From: Ectopseudomonas composti
GTDB lineage: Bacteria > Pseudomonadota > Gammaproteobacteria > Pseudomonadales > Pseudomonadaceae
Direction of reading: 5' to 3'
DNA: 64,000 nucleotides
Assembly (NCBI RefSeq): GCF_900115475.1
Contig: NZ_FOWP01000001.1
Span: forward strand, 186,001 to 250,000
The notes below the pieces were generated by a model. It saw nothing but the letters and a program-made list of their open reading frames with translations, made no database searches and was not told the DNA's origin. The translations under genes were made by a program, and so were the position numbers. Every line of letters starts with the position of its first letter. Position 1 is the stretch's first letter. This document shows positions 28,791 to 37,241 of the stretch, piece after piece.

Positions 28791-31211
28791 CTACTCATCC
28801 TCCTCCTCCAGCGTCCAGGCCACCAGCGAGTCGCCCAGGCGCGTACCGAACGAGCCGTGCCCGCCGGCCATTACCACCACATATTGCTTGCCGGTCTTCT
28901 CCGACACGTAGCTGATAGGCGTGGCCTGGCCGCCGGCCGGCAGCCTGTCCTTCCACAACTCCTCGCCGGTGCGCATGTCGTAGGCGCGCAGGTAGTAGTC
29001 CAGCGTGCCGCTGAGAAAGCCCAGACCACCGGCAGTGACCAACGGGCCGCCGAGGTTCGGTACGCCGACGGTCAGGGGAATGCCCAGCGGGGCACTGTCG
29101 CGGCTGGTGCCATTCTTGCGCTGCCAGACCTTGTCCATGCTGCGCAGGTCCACCGCCGTGACAGTGCCCCATGGCGGCGCCTGGCAAGGCAGGCCGAGGA
29201 CCGAAAGAAACGGCTTCAGGCTGACCATGTAAGGCGCGCCACGATTGGGTTGCAGACCGGTTTCGCCACCGCCATAACGAACATCCTGCGCCTCCTCACG
29301 CTTGACCAGCCGTGACACGAACGCCAGGTAATTAGGCGCGCCGAAGAGAATCTGCCGCTGCGGGTCGACCGCCACCGATGGCCAGTTGAACACGCCGACG
29401 TTGCCCGGGTAGATCAACGATCCCTGCTCCGATGGCGGAGTGAAGTCGCCCTCGTACCGCAGGCGATGGAACTGGATGCGGCAGATCAACTGATCGAAGG
29501 GCGTACCGCCCCACATGTCGCGTTCGCGCAGCGGCTCGTCAGGGGCATAGCTGAGTTTTGATGCCGGCTGGGTCGGCGCGGTGAAGTCGCCCTCCACCGT
29601 ACCCTGCGGCACCGGATGCTCGCTGACCGGCACGATGGGTTCGCCGCTGCGCCGGTCAAGCACGTAGAGATCGCCGCGCTTGGTCGGCTGGATGATCGCC
29701 GGCACAGGCCCATCAGCGCCGTCGATATCTATCAGCGTGGGCTGAGACGGCAGGTCACGATCCCAGAGGTCATGATGCACGGTGCGGAATTCCCAACGCA
29801 CCTTGCCGGTTTCCAGGTCCAACGCCACCAGCGCCGCGGTGAAACGTTCGGCCTCGGCGCTGCGTTGCACACCCCACTGATCTGGCGTCTGGTTGCCCAT
29901 GGGGATGTACACCAGGCCCAGTGCCTCGTCCGCCGTGGCGATGGTCCAGGAATTTGGCGTGCTGCGCACGTAGGTCTCACCGGCCGGCAGCGGCTCGGTG
30001 GCATCGGGACGGCCAGGATCGAAGTTCCACACCAGCGCGCCGGTGCGTACGTCGTAGGCACGGATCACCCCACCCGGCGAATCCACCGAGCCGTTGTCGG
30101 TCACCGAACCACCGACTATCACCAGTTTCTCGGTGACCACCGGCGGCGAGGTGGGCAGGTAAATGCCCAGCGCGTCATCGCCCAGGCCCACCTTGAGGTC
30201 GACCATGCCGGCCTCGCCAAAGTCCTCGCACGGCTTGCCGTCATGCACATCGAGCGCGTACAGCGTGGCATCGTTGGTAGGCAGGAACAGTCGCTGGGTG
30301 CAGCGCGCCGTTGCCGCTGGTGAAGGCTCCGGCGCCGCGCCATCTCGGGCGGCAATCAGTGGGCCGCGATAGGCTGTCGCATCGTGGTAAGCCAGACCAC
30401 GGCAGGTCATGTGCTGGTAATACTCGGCCTGACGGTTGATCGCTGGGTCGAAGCGCCAGCGCTCCTCGCCGGTGTCGGCATCCACCGCGATGGCGATGCT
30501 GTGCGGCGTGCAGATGAACAGGTTGCCACCGACCTTGAGCGGCGTCACCTGATTGGTAATCTCGCCGGGGTCGCCCTCACCGGGCAGATCCCCCGTGTGG
30601 AACTCCCAGGCCTTCTTCAGCCGCCCGACGTTGGCCGTGGTGATCTGCTCGGCACTGGCATAGCGCTCGCCACGCGACGAGCCGCCGTAGGCAGTCCATT
30701 CGCTGGCCGAACGACTGGCTGTCGCCACACCGGCAGCGGCCATGCGCGGCTCGTCGAAGCGGCCGGGCAAGCGATGATAGTCCTGCGTCAACGAATAGCC
30801 CGCCATGCCCGCTCCCAGCAGCAGGCCGATACCCAGCATCACGCTGGCACCGTCACGCCAGGGTTGCCCAGGCGCGATATGCCGGTTGATCCAGGGCAGC
30901 AGTAGCCACAGGCCGAGCACGCACCACAGGTCGATGCGCGGCGCCATCTGCCACCAGTCGAAGCGCACCTCGAAAACTGTCCAGGCCAGGCTCGCCAGCA
31001 ACACCAGGGCATACAGCCACAGCGCCGCGCGCTGACGGCGATGAATCAGCACGCCCACCGACAGCAGGCCGAGGCCGGCCAGCAGGTAGTACCAGGAACC
31101 GCCCAGCCACAGCAGATAAGCGCCACCGAGCGCCAGCAGCGCGCCCAGAACGATAGCCACCCAGACCGTAAGCGTGATGCGCAGGAGCTGCGCCTTGTTG
31201 TTGTCAGTCAT
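28791..31211 (-). CDS. gcd: PQQ-dependent membrane-bound glucose dehydrogenase
   Basis: Oxidises glucose to gluconolactone on the periplasmic side and passes electrons to ubiquinone. The protein has 806 residues. Residues 1-150 hold five membrane helices (LLRITLTVWVAIVLGALLAL first), followed by the eight-bladed PQQ propeller (EWTAYGGSSRGERYASAEQI, RWRFDPAI, WEFRTVHHDLWDRD, LPAGGQATPISY). The length and membrane part match Pseudomonas Gcd. The start at 31211 is preceded by GGGGAGCG; an in-frame extension to 31340 lacks membrane or family sequence. No PQQ biosynthesis genes are nearby. Confidence 0.94.
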   Translation of the reverse strand: MTDNNKAQLLRITLTVWVAIVLGALLALGGAYLLWLGGSWYYLLAGLGLLSVGVLIHRRQRAALWLYALVLLASLAWTVFEVRFDWWQMAPRIDLWCVLGLWLLLPWINRHIAPGQPWRDGASVMLGIGLLLGAGMAGYSLTQDYHRLPGRFDEPRMAAAGVATASRSASEWTAYGGSSRGERYASAEQITTANVGRLKKAWEFHTGDLPGEGDPGEITNQVTPLKVGGNLFICTPHSIAIAVDADTGEERWRFDPAINRQAEYYQHMTCRGLAYHDATAYRGPLIAARDGAAPEPSPAATARCTQRLFLPTNDATLYALDVHDGKPCEDFGEAGMVDLKVGLGDDALGIYLPTSPPVVTEKLVIVGGSVTDNGSVDSPGGVIRAYDVRTGALVWNFDPGRPDATEPLPAGETYVRSTPNSWTIATADEALGLVYIPMGNQTPDQWGVQRSAEAERFTAALVALDLETGKVRWEFRTVHHDLWDRDLPSQPTLIDIDGADGPVPAIIQPTKRGDLYVLDRRSGEPIVPVSEHPVPQGTVEGDFTAPTQPASKLSYAPDEPLRERDMWGGTPFDQLICRIQFHRLRYEGDFTPPSEQGSLIYPGNVGVFNWPSVAVDPQRQILFGAPNYLAFVSRLVKREEAQDVRYGGGETGLQPNRGAPYMVSLKPFLSVLGLPCQAPPWGTVTAVDLRSMDKVWQRKNGTSRDSAPLGIPLTVGVPNLGGPLVTAGGLGFLSGTLDYYLRAYDMRTGEELWKDRLPAGGQATPISYVSEKTGKQYVVVMAGGHGSFGTRLGDSLVAWTLEEEDE

Positions 31212-31373
31212 TGCTCGCTCCCCGAAACGCTGCCCCCGGAGATCGGGGCCGTGATCTGTGGATGCGAAGTGAGGGATAGAGTTCAGCGATTCTGCGAGTA
31301 AGGCTGCACTTGCAAAGCCATATGCTGGACATGTCGCCACCCAACGCTCTACAGAGTGTAGAAAAACCGGCTG

Positions 31374-32396
31374 CTAACTGATCAACAGGTGGCCATCTTT
31401 AGCTGTGCAGGACAAGCGGAGCAGATCCGGTTGCGCCAACAGCCGTTCAGCAATTGCCGGCTCCAGCTCGGTACGGATGCGACGCGCCAGCGCACGAGCG
31501 CCGAAACGCCCGTCATGCTCACGACACAGCCAGGCGCGGGCGCTCTGCTCCACCTGTAGTGAGCGGCCCTGACGGCCCAGGCGCTGGTTGAGCTTGTCCA
31601 GTTCGATATTCAGCAAGGCATCCAACCACTGCTCGTCGACCCGCTCGAACACCAGAATGCGGTCGAGGCGATTGAGCCATTCCGGCTCGAAGCGCTCGTG
31701 CAGCACCTGCTCCAGCAATGCACCCTCGCCTTTCGGTGCCAGCCCCAGCCAACGCCGCCAACCGCGCGTGAAACGCTCGCGGTAGCGCTGCGCCTGCTGC
31801 GCGCCGACGTTGCTGGTCATGAAGATCAGGCTGTTGCGGAAATCCAGGGTACGGCTGCCGGCAGTCAACGTCAGGCGGCCATGCTCGAGAATGCCGAGCA
31901 GGCTGCGCAGCACTTCCGGGCTGGCCTTCTCCAGCTCGTCGAACAGCACGATGCCGGGCCTGCCGAAACTGCCAGCGATGGCTTCGGCATCGAATAGCGT
32001 GGTGCCTTCCTTGCTGCCAACGTAACCAGGCGGCGCACCGGTCAACGCCGCAGCGTAGTGCTCCTGGGCCAGGGTGTGCATATCGATGCGGCACAGGGCA
32101 TCGGCACGGCCATGAATGGCCTGCGCCAGCAGACGCACGATCTCGGTCTTGCCGACACCGGTCGGCCCCATGAACAGGTTGACCGCCAGTGGCCGCTCGC
32201 GCTCGCCGATATCGGCCTTGACCACCTTGAGCATGGACTCGACCTGCGCCAGCACCGCGTCCTGGCCGACGATACGCGAACGCAGCAAGGCCATCACGGT
32301 AACGGGCTCGAAGAGGAAGCGTGATTGCAGCCGAGTGACGCCCTGCTGCTCCAGGCGCTCGCGGTTGCTGTCGATCAGGTCGTTGGCGAAAGGCAT
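31374..32396 (-). CDS. amiB: AmiB, ClpA/ClpB-like AAA+ ATPase of the amidase operon
   Basis: A 340-residue single AAA+ module resembling the second ATPase domain of ClpA/ClpB. It has Walker A GPTGVGKT (about residues 72-79), a pore-loop-like YVGSKEGT, Walker B IVLFDELEKA, sensor 1 FMTSN and a C-terminal small domain with GARALARRI. It follows amiE by 72 bp in the same direction, as amiB follows amiE in the P. aeruginosa amiEBCRS operon. Its role there is unclear; a chaperone-like role has been proposed. AmiC, AmiR and AmiS genes do not follow. Confidence 0.85.
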   Translation of the reverse strand: MPFANDLIDSNRERLEQQGVTRLQSRFLFEPVTVMALLRSRIVGQDAVLAQVESMLKVVKADIGERERPLAVNLFMGPTGVGKTEIVRLLAQAIHGRADALCRIDMHTLAQEHYAAALTGAPPGYVGSKEGTTLFDAEAIAGSFGRPGIVLFDELEKASPEVLRSLLGILEHGRLTLTAGSRTLDFRNSLIFMTSNVGAQQAQRYRERFTRGWRRWLGLAPKGEGALLEQVLHERFEPEWLNRLDRILVFERVDEQWLDALLNIELDKLNQRLGRQGRSLQVEQSARAWLCREHDGRFGARALARRIRTELEPAIAERLLAQPDLLRLSCTAKDGHLLIS

Positions 32397-32409
32397 AGAC
32401 CGCCTCGGG

Positions 32410-32450
32410 TGTTGGAAAAGCTCGCGGCTAAAGCCGCTCCTACAAGGGCG
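32410..32450. repeat. Single REP unit between amiE and amiB
   Basis: GCTCGCGGCTAAAGCCGCTCCTACA is one arm of the GCGGCT-palindrome REP family. It lies in the 72-bp gap and could affect mRNA stability between the two cistrons. Confidence 0.7.
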
Positions 32451-32468
32451 CTGCCCCTCCCACAGCAT

Positions 32469-33512
32469 TCATCCGGCCGTGCGTTCCTTGCCCGGATGTG
32501 GCAGCTCACCCACCGGACAGTCAGCCACACCGATGGTCGAGCGAGTGAGTTTCTCCACGTCCTCCTGGGCCTTCTGCGCATCCAGCACCCAGGTGCGATA
32601 GAACTCGAACGGACAATCAGCCACACCCTTGTCGCCATCACCGGAGTTGTAGACGCCGGTGTAGCCACGATGGAGTAGCTTGAACAGGTGGTTTTGCGAC
32701 TGGTCGTTGGCGCGCGCATCACGGATCTGCGACACCGACAACTGGGCGTACTGGATGCCCATTTCTTCCTCGCCGCATTCCCCGAGAGTGCGGCCATCGA
32801 AGCCGATCAATGCGGAGTGGCCGAAGTAGCTGTACACGCCGTCGAAGCCGGTGGCGTTGGCTACCGCCACGTAGCAGTTGTTGGCCCAGGCCATGGTCTT
32901 GGCCATCAGCACCTGCTGCTCCTTGGCCGGGTACATGTAGCCCTGGCAACGCACGATCAGCTCAGCGCCCTTCATCGCGCAGTCGCGCCAGATTTCCGGG
33001 TAGTTGCCGTCGTCGCAGATGATCAGGCTGATCTTCATGCCCTTGGGGCCTTCGGAGACGTAGGTGCGGTCGCCCGGATACCAGCCCTCGATGGGGCACC
33101 AGGGAATGCACTTGCGGTAGCGCTGGACGATCTCGCCCTGATCGTTGATCAGGATGAGCGTGTTGTACGGTGCCTTGTGCGGGTGCTCTTCATGGCGTTC
33201 GCCGGTGAGCGAGAAGATGCCCCAGGTCCTGGCCTCGCGGCAGGCGGCGGAGAATATCGCCGTCTCTTCGCCGGGGATGGTCGCGGCGGTGGCCATCATC
33301 TCGTCCTTGTCGTACATGATGCCCATGGTGCTGTACTCGGGGAATACCACCAGATCCATGCCGGGCAGGCCGAGCTTCATGCCCTTGATCATCTCGGCGA
33401 TCTGGCGCGCGTTGTCGAGCACCTCGGCCTTGGTGTGCAGGCGCGGCATCTTGTAATTGACGACGGCGACGCCGACGGTATCAGGGCTGCTGGAAATATC
33501 GCCGTGACGCAT
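32469..33512 (-). CDS. amiE: Aliphatic amidase AmiE
   Basis: Cytosolic nitrilase-superfamily amidase that hydrolyses short aliphatic amides such as acetamide and propionamide to the acid and ammonia. The 347 residues are nearly identical in length and sequence character to P. aeruginosa AmiE (346). The catalytic triad Glu59 (FPEY), Lys134 and Cys166 ([10 protein letters not shown]) is intact and in register. It starts MRHGDISSS with GGAGG upstream. It lies downstream of fmdB and upstream of amiB. A formamidase of the AmiF type is the alternative within the family, but the N-terminus and residues favour AmiE. Confidence 0.94.
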   Translation of the reverse strand: MRHGDISSSPDTVGVAVVNYKMPRLHTKAEVLDNARQIAEMIKGMKLGLPGMDLVVFPEYSTMGIMYDKDEMMATAATIPGEETAIFSAACREARTWGIFSLTGERHEEHPHKAPYNTLILINDQGEIVQRYRKCIPWCPIEGWYPGDRTYVSEGPKGMKISLIICDDGNYPEIWRDCAMKGAELIVRCQGYMYPAKEQQVLMAKTMAWANNCYVAVANATGFDGVYSYFGHSALIGFDGRTLGECGEEEMGIQYAQLSVSQIRDARANDQSQNHLFKLLHRGYTGVYNSGDGDKGVADCPFEFYRTWVLDAQKAQEDVEKLTRSTIGVADCPVGELPHPGKERTAG

Positions 33513-33539
33513 GGAAAACCTCCGGTTGACTGCTTGTTT

Positions 33540-33622
33540 GTAGGAGCGGCTTCAGCCGCGAAACTCTCTCTGTGTCGACGGTTATCGCGGCTGAAACGCA
33601 ATGCCGCCCAGCCTCTCCTACA
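33540..33622. repeat. Paired REP element (GTAGGAGCGGCTTCAGCCGC type) between fmdB and amiE
   Basis: GTAGGAGCGGCTTCAGCCGC at the left and CGCGGCTGAAACGC...CTCCTAC at the right form an inverted pair, a BIME-like structure upstream of amiE. Related copies occur at 32410-32450, 41085-41117 and 58468-58532. Confidence 0.75.
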
Positions 33623-33639
33623 GGAACGTTCTGCGAACT

Positions 33640-33703
33640 GGATTCCCGCCTACGCGGGAATGACGGTGAAAACCCACGTCATCCCCGCGCAGGCGGGGAC
33701 CCA
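33640..33703. repeat. CCCGCxxACGCGGGAATGACG-type inverted repeat
   Basis: GGATTCCCGCCTACGCGGGA followed by ATGACG, and the inverted copy GTCATCCCCGCGCAGGCGGG then GACCC, form a paired palindromic element next to the REP pair. This type is widespread between genes in gammaproteobacteria. Confidence 0.7.
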
Positions 33704-33713
33704 ATAAACAGCC

Positions 33714-34061
33714 TCAGTGACTGATCATCCACGGCCTGGCCGATGGGCTGGCCTTGAGGCCGTGGGGGTTGGCCTTGGTGCGCTCGACCGGTTTGCTCGG
33801 GCCGCAGCAACTGCAGCCGGCCGGGTGCTTGCGGTTGGCCTTGTACGCTTCGAGGCTTTGCGGCGCGTGGGCGCTGCGTTCGTTGGTTTCATGAGCGCGG
33901 CGCTGGCTGCCGGCCATGCTAGCCAAGCCCGGAGCACTGAGGATCACCCGCTCGCTCGTCGAGTCGCAGTATGGGCAGGCGCAAGCGGCGTCACGCTCAG
34001 CCATCGGCCGCAGCACGGTGAAATCGCCACAGCTCGGGCAGTCGTATTCGTAGATGGGCAT
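33714..34061 (-). CDS. fmdB: FmdB-type zinc-ribbon protein
   Basis: A 115-residue protein beginning MPIYEYDCPSCG, then CPYCD, the CxxC...CxxC zinc ribbon that defines the FmdB family. The C-terminal half carries a further CSCCG group. In Methylophilus methylotrophus FmdB accompanies formamidase FmdA and has been proposed as its regulator; it follows fmdA here too, 62 bp downstream. I chose the ATG at 34061, which gives the canonical N-terminus and has a GGAG site upstream. Confidence 0.88.
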   Translation of the reverse strand: MPIYEYDCPSCGDFTVLRPMAERDAACACPYCDSTSERVILSAPGLASMAGSQRRAHETNERSAHAPQSLEAYKANRKHPAGCSCCGPSKPVERTKANPHGLKASPSARPWMISH

Positions 34062-34123
34062 GGTGCACTCCTCGATAAATTCGGTGCGCACGGCGCACCC
34101 TAGGGTGGCCGTGCGCGCGAGCA

Positions 34124-35353
34124 TCACTTGTCGTAGGCGATGGGCAGGTCGATGCTGCCGTCGAGGAACTTGGTCGGGCCGCTGGCGCTGGGGTTGATGT
34201 CGAACTCGAAGATATCGGTCGGCAGCCACAGCGTGGCGCAGGCGTTGGGGATGTCGACCACCCCGCTGATATGCCCCTGCACCGGCGCCGAGCCGAGCAG
34301 CGAGTAGCCCTGGGCCGGCGAGTAGCCGAACTTGGTCAGGTAGTTGATGGCATTGAGGCAGGCCTGTTTGTAGGCCAGGTTGACGTCCAGGTAGTGCTGC
34401 TTGCCGTCGTCGTCGACCGAGATGCCTTCGAAGATCAGGTAGTTGTTGTAGGTGGGCACGATCGGGCTGGGCTTGAAGATCGGGTTCTTGATGCCGTACT
34501 TGGCCATACCGCCCTTGATCAGCTCGACCTTCATGTGCACCCAGCCGGCCATCTCGATGGCGCCGCAGAAGGTGATCTCGCCGTCGCCCTGGCTGAAGTG
34601 CAGGTCGCCGACCGACAGACCGGCGCCATCGACGTAGACCGGGAAGAAGATCTTCGAGCCGCGCGACAGATCCTTGATGTCGCAGTTACCGCCATGCTCA
34701 CGAGGCGGCACGGTGCGTGCGCCGGTGGCGGCCGCCAGGTCGCGCGCCTCGCCCTTCATCTTGCCCATGTGCGCGGTGCTGGCGAACGGCGGGTTAGCCA
34801 GCGGCGGTACGCGAGTCGGGTTGGTGTCGATCAGCGCCTGCTCACGCTTGTTCCAGTCGGCGAGCATCTTGTGATCTGGCAGGCAGCCGATCAGCCCAGG
34901 GTGGATCAGGCCGGCGAAACGCACGCCGGGAATGTGCCGGCTCTTGGTGAACATGCCCTCGAAGTCCCAGATCGACTTCTGCGCCGAGGGGAAATGGTCG
35001 GTGAGAAAACCGCCGCCGTTGTTCTTCGAGAAAAAGCCGTTGAAGCCCCAGAGCATGTCCTGCTTGGCGCCAATATCGAGCAGTTCGACGATCAGCAGGT
35101 CGCCCGGCTGAGCGCCTTTCACGCCTACCGGGCCGGACAGGTAATGCACGGTGGACAGGTCGACGTCGCGCACATCGCTGGCGTCGTCGTCGTTCTTGAT
35201 CGCACCGCCGGTCCAGTCGTAGGTCTCGAGAATGAAGTCATCGCCCGGGTTGACCCAGCAGGCCATGGGAATGTCCGGGTGCCAGCGGTTGTGCACCTGT
35301 TCGTTATCGGTAGCAGCCTGGTTGAGGTCGACCTTGATCAGGGTATCGGTCAT
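34124..35353 (-). CDS. fmdA: Formamidase FmdA (acetamidase/formamidase family)
   Basis: Hydrolyses formamide, and more slowly other short amides, to formate and ammonia. The 409 residues match FmdA of Methylophilus in length. Typical segments are HNRWHPDIPMACWVNPGDDF, GNCDIKDLSRGSKIFFPVYV and LHFSQGDGEITFCGAIEMAG. It is unrelated to AmiE in fold, so the locus carries two distinct amidases. It is first of the fmdA-fmdB-amiE-amiB group and has its own upstream region containing a palindrome shared with urtA. Confidence 0.93.
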   Translation of the reverse strand: MTDTLIKVDLNQAATDNEQVHNRWHPDIPMACWVNPGDDFILETYDWTGGAIKNDDDASDVRDVDLSTVHYLSGPVGVKGAQPGDLLIVELLDIGAKQDMLWGFNGFFSKNNGGGFLTDHFPSAQKSIWDFEGMFTKSRHIPGVRFAGLIHPGLIGCLPDHKMLADWNKREQALIDTNPTRVPPLANPPFASTAHMGKMKGEARDLAAATGARTVPPREHGGNCDIKDLSRGSKIFFPVYVDGAGLSVGDLHFSQGDGEITFCGAIEMAGWVHMKVELIKGGMAKYGIKNPIFKPSPIVPTYNNYLIFEGISVDDDGKQHYLDVNLAYKQACLNAINYLTKFGYSPAQGYSLLGSAPVQGHISGVVDIPNACATLWLPTDIFEFDINPSASGPTKFLDGSIDLPIAYDK

Positions 35354-35437
35354 GACTGAACTCCATAAGACCTGTGAGGAATGCCGGCCTGTGCCGGGGT
35401 ACGGAGTCAGTCTCGGGCGCACGGAGAAATCGGCAAA

Positions 35438-35453
35438 TACGTTGGATGACGTA
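35438..35453. promoter_or_regulatory. Candidate response-regulator site upstream of fmdA
   Basis: TACGTTGGATGACGTA, followed by TGCCC, is an imperfect form of TACGTCA-N2-TGACGTA (5 of 7 arm pairs). The minus-strand reading GGGCATACGTCATC is identical over 14 bp to the site upstream of urtA. It lies 85-100 nt before the fmdA start. Confidence 0.6.
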
Positions 35454-35554
35454 TGCCCGTATTGCAGGATTCATGAGGCCTTCAGGCCTTTTTCGCGGAC
35501 ACGAAAAAGCGGCCGCTGCATGGAGAACACAGTGGCCGTAAAGCGGGAATAGAT

Positions 35555-35685
35555 GCCCTCTCCCTAACCCTCTCCCGCAAGCGGGAGAGGGGACTGATTG
35601 GCGCTGTCCCTAGGACTGGCGCCGTTCTATTCCCCTCTCCCTTTCATTGGAGGCACGCCTAGTGGAGAGGGGTTAGGGAGAGGGC
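35555..35685. repeat. Large CCCTCTCCC/GGGAGAGGG inverted repeat
   Basis: The outer arms GCCCTCTCCCTAACC and GGTTAGGGAGAGGGC are inverted copies 130 bp apart. Within the left part CCTCTCCCGCAAGCGGGAGA forms a strong hairpin. A related hairpin is at 46359-46399. It is a dispersed repeat, possibly with terminator activity. Confidence 0.8.
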
Positions 35686-35692
35686 AAAAACC

Positions 35693-36382
35693 TCACACCG
35701 ACAGATAACGACTGATGCTCGCCTCGTCGACCTTGTCGCGAGTTTCCTCGACGACGAACTTGCCCTTCTCGATGACCAGGAAGCGGTCAGCGATTTCCAT
35801 GGTGAACGACAGCACCTGCTCGGACACCACGATGGTCAGGTCGCGCATGTTGCGGATCTCCTTCAGGCTGCGGGCGATGTCCTTGATGATCGACGGTTGA
35901 ATACCCTCGGTCGGTTCATCGAGCAGCAGCACCTTGGGGTTGGTGGCCAACGCGCGGGCGATGGCCAACTGTTGCTGCTGGCCACCGGAGAGGTTGCCGC
36001 CCTTGCGGTGGCGCATGTCATGCAGCACCGGGAACAGCGCATAGAGATCGTCCGGCACCTTGCCCCCGGCGGAGGCCGGCAGACCGGTCTGGATGTTTTC
36101 CAGCACGGTCATGTGCGAGAAGATCATCCGCCCCTGCGGCACATAAGCGATGCCGCTTTCCACCCGCTGATGGGTTTCCAGTTTCGACACGTCCTTGCCG
36201 TCCACGCGGATCTGCCCACCCCATTGCGGCAGGATGCCCATCAGGCTCTTGAACAAGGTGGTCTTGCCCATACCGTTGCGGCCCATCACCGCGACGATTT
36301 CCTTCCTCGCCACGTCGAGGTTGAGCTCGTGGAGGATCTGGCTCTGGCCGTAGCCGGAAGCGAGGTTGCTGATCTGGAACAT
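35693..36382 (-). CDS. urtE: Urea/short-chain amide ABC transporter ATPase UrtE
   Basis: A 229-residue ABC ATPase of the branched-chain amino acid/urea (LivF-like) class, with Walker A GRNGMGKTT, signature LSGGQQQQLAIARAL and Walker B VLLLDEPTEGIQP. The start at 36382 gives the typical MFQISNLASGYG opening. It is the last of five transporter genes; about 97 bp with a palindromic repeat separates it from urtD. Confidence 0.88.
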   Translation of the reverse strand: MFQISNLASGYGQSQILHELNLDVARKEIVAVMGRNGMGKTTLFKSLMGILPQWGGQIRVDGKDVSKLETHQRVESGIAYVPQGRMIFSHMTVLENIQTGLPASAGGKVPDDLYALFPVLHDMRHRKGGNLSGGQQQQLAIARALATNPKVLLLDEPTEGIQPSIIKDIARSLKEIRNMRDLTIVVSEQVLSFTMEIADRFLVIEKGKFVVEETRDKVDEASISRYLSV

Positions 36383-36402
36383 GCTTGTCACTCCAACATA
36401 GA

Positions 36403-36462
36403 CGGTGCGCATGGCGCACCCTATGGTCTGATACCCGGGTGTAGGGTGCGCCGCGCGCACCG
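36403..36462. repeat. GGTGCGC-palindrome repeat between urtD and urtE
   Basis: CGGTGCGCATGGCGCACCCT and the inverted GTAGGGTGCGCCGCGCGCAC pair around a 16-nt centre. Same family as 45412-45467 and a single arm at 34082-34105. It sits inside the transporter operon. Confidence 0.75.
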
Positions 36463-36479
36463 TTGCGTAGCCATGACCA

Positions 36480-37241
36480 TCAATGCCCCAAGTACACCTC
36501 GATGACCTTGGGATTGCTCTGCACCGCCTCCATGTTGCCTTCGGCCAGCACCTTGCCCTGGTGCAGCACGGTGACGCGATGAGCGATGCTCTTGACGAAC
36601 TCCATGTCGTGTTCGATGACCAGTACCGAGCGGCCCTGGCTGATACGGTTGAGCAGATCGGCCGTGGCCACTCGCTCGCTGACGCTCATGCCGGCCACCG
36701 GCTCGTCGAGCATCAACAATTGCGGGTCCTGCATAAGTAACATGCCGATCTCCAGCCACTGCTTCTGCCCGTGCGAGAGCAGGTCGGCCTGACGGTGCAG
36801 GTGATCGCCGAGCATGATCTCCTGCGCCACCTGTTCGACCCGCTCGATCACCTCTTGCGTGCGCTTGAAGAACAACGCGCCGAACACCTTGCGTCCGGCC
36901 GGGTAGGACATTTCCAGGTTTTCAAACACCGTCAGGTTTTCGTAGATCGACGGGTTCTGGAACTTGCGCCCGACGCCAGCACGAACGATGTCGAACTCAC
37001 GCATCTTGGTCAGCTCACGGCCGTCGAAATCGATGCTGCCGGTGGTGGCGCGGGTCTTGCCGCAGATCAGGTCGAGCACTGTGGTTTTGCCAGCGCCGTT
37101 GGGGCCGATCACCACGTGCACCTCGTTGCGATCGACGTAGAGGTTGAGGTCATTGACCGCCTTGAAACCATCGAAGGACACGGTCAGCCCCTCGATGGCC
37201 AGTACCGGCTTGGCGGCCTGAAAGCCTGCTGGGCTGTTCAT
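36480..37241 (-). CDS. urtD: Urea/short-chain amide ABC transporter ATPase UrtD
   Basis: A 253-residue LivG-like ABC ATPase, with Walker A GPNGAGKTT, a signature region LLSHGQKQWLEIGMLL (SHGQ, as in UrtD, instead of SGGQ) and Walker B LLMLDEPVAGMS. Its start overlaps the urtC stop (ATGA), so the two are translationally coupled. The SHGQ form and the operon order support the Urt assignment over a plain amino acid importer. Confidence 0.88.
   Translation of the reverse strand: MNSPAGFQAAKPVLAIEGLTVSFDGFKAVNDLNLYVDRNEVHVVIGPNGAGKTTVLDLICGKTRATTGSIDFDGRELTKMREFDIVRAGVGRKFQNPSIYENLTVFENLEMSYPAGRKVFGALFFKRTQEVIERVEQVAQEIMLGDHLHRQADLLSHGQKQWLEIGMLLMQDPQLLMLDEPVAGMSVSERVATADLLNRISQGRSVLVIEHDMEFVKSIAHRVTVLHQGKVLAEGNMEAVQSNPKVIEVYLGH

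Larger units (their letters stand above)
35354..35692. other. 339-bp intergenic region between urtE and fmdA
   Basis: No gene. It holds a candidate regulatory palindrome (35438-35453) and a large CCCTCTCC-type inverted repeat (35555-35685). Together these suggest that fmdA has its own promoter and that urtE transcription may stop or be attenuated here. Confidence 0.6.

Noticed and set aside
33640..33703. Possible insertion sequence end or attachment site
   Set aside because: It is a paired palindrome of a common intergenic type, with no transposase or integrase gene nearby.
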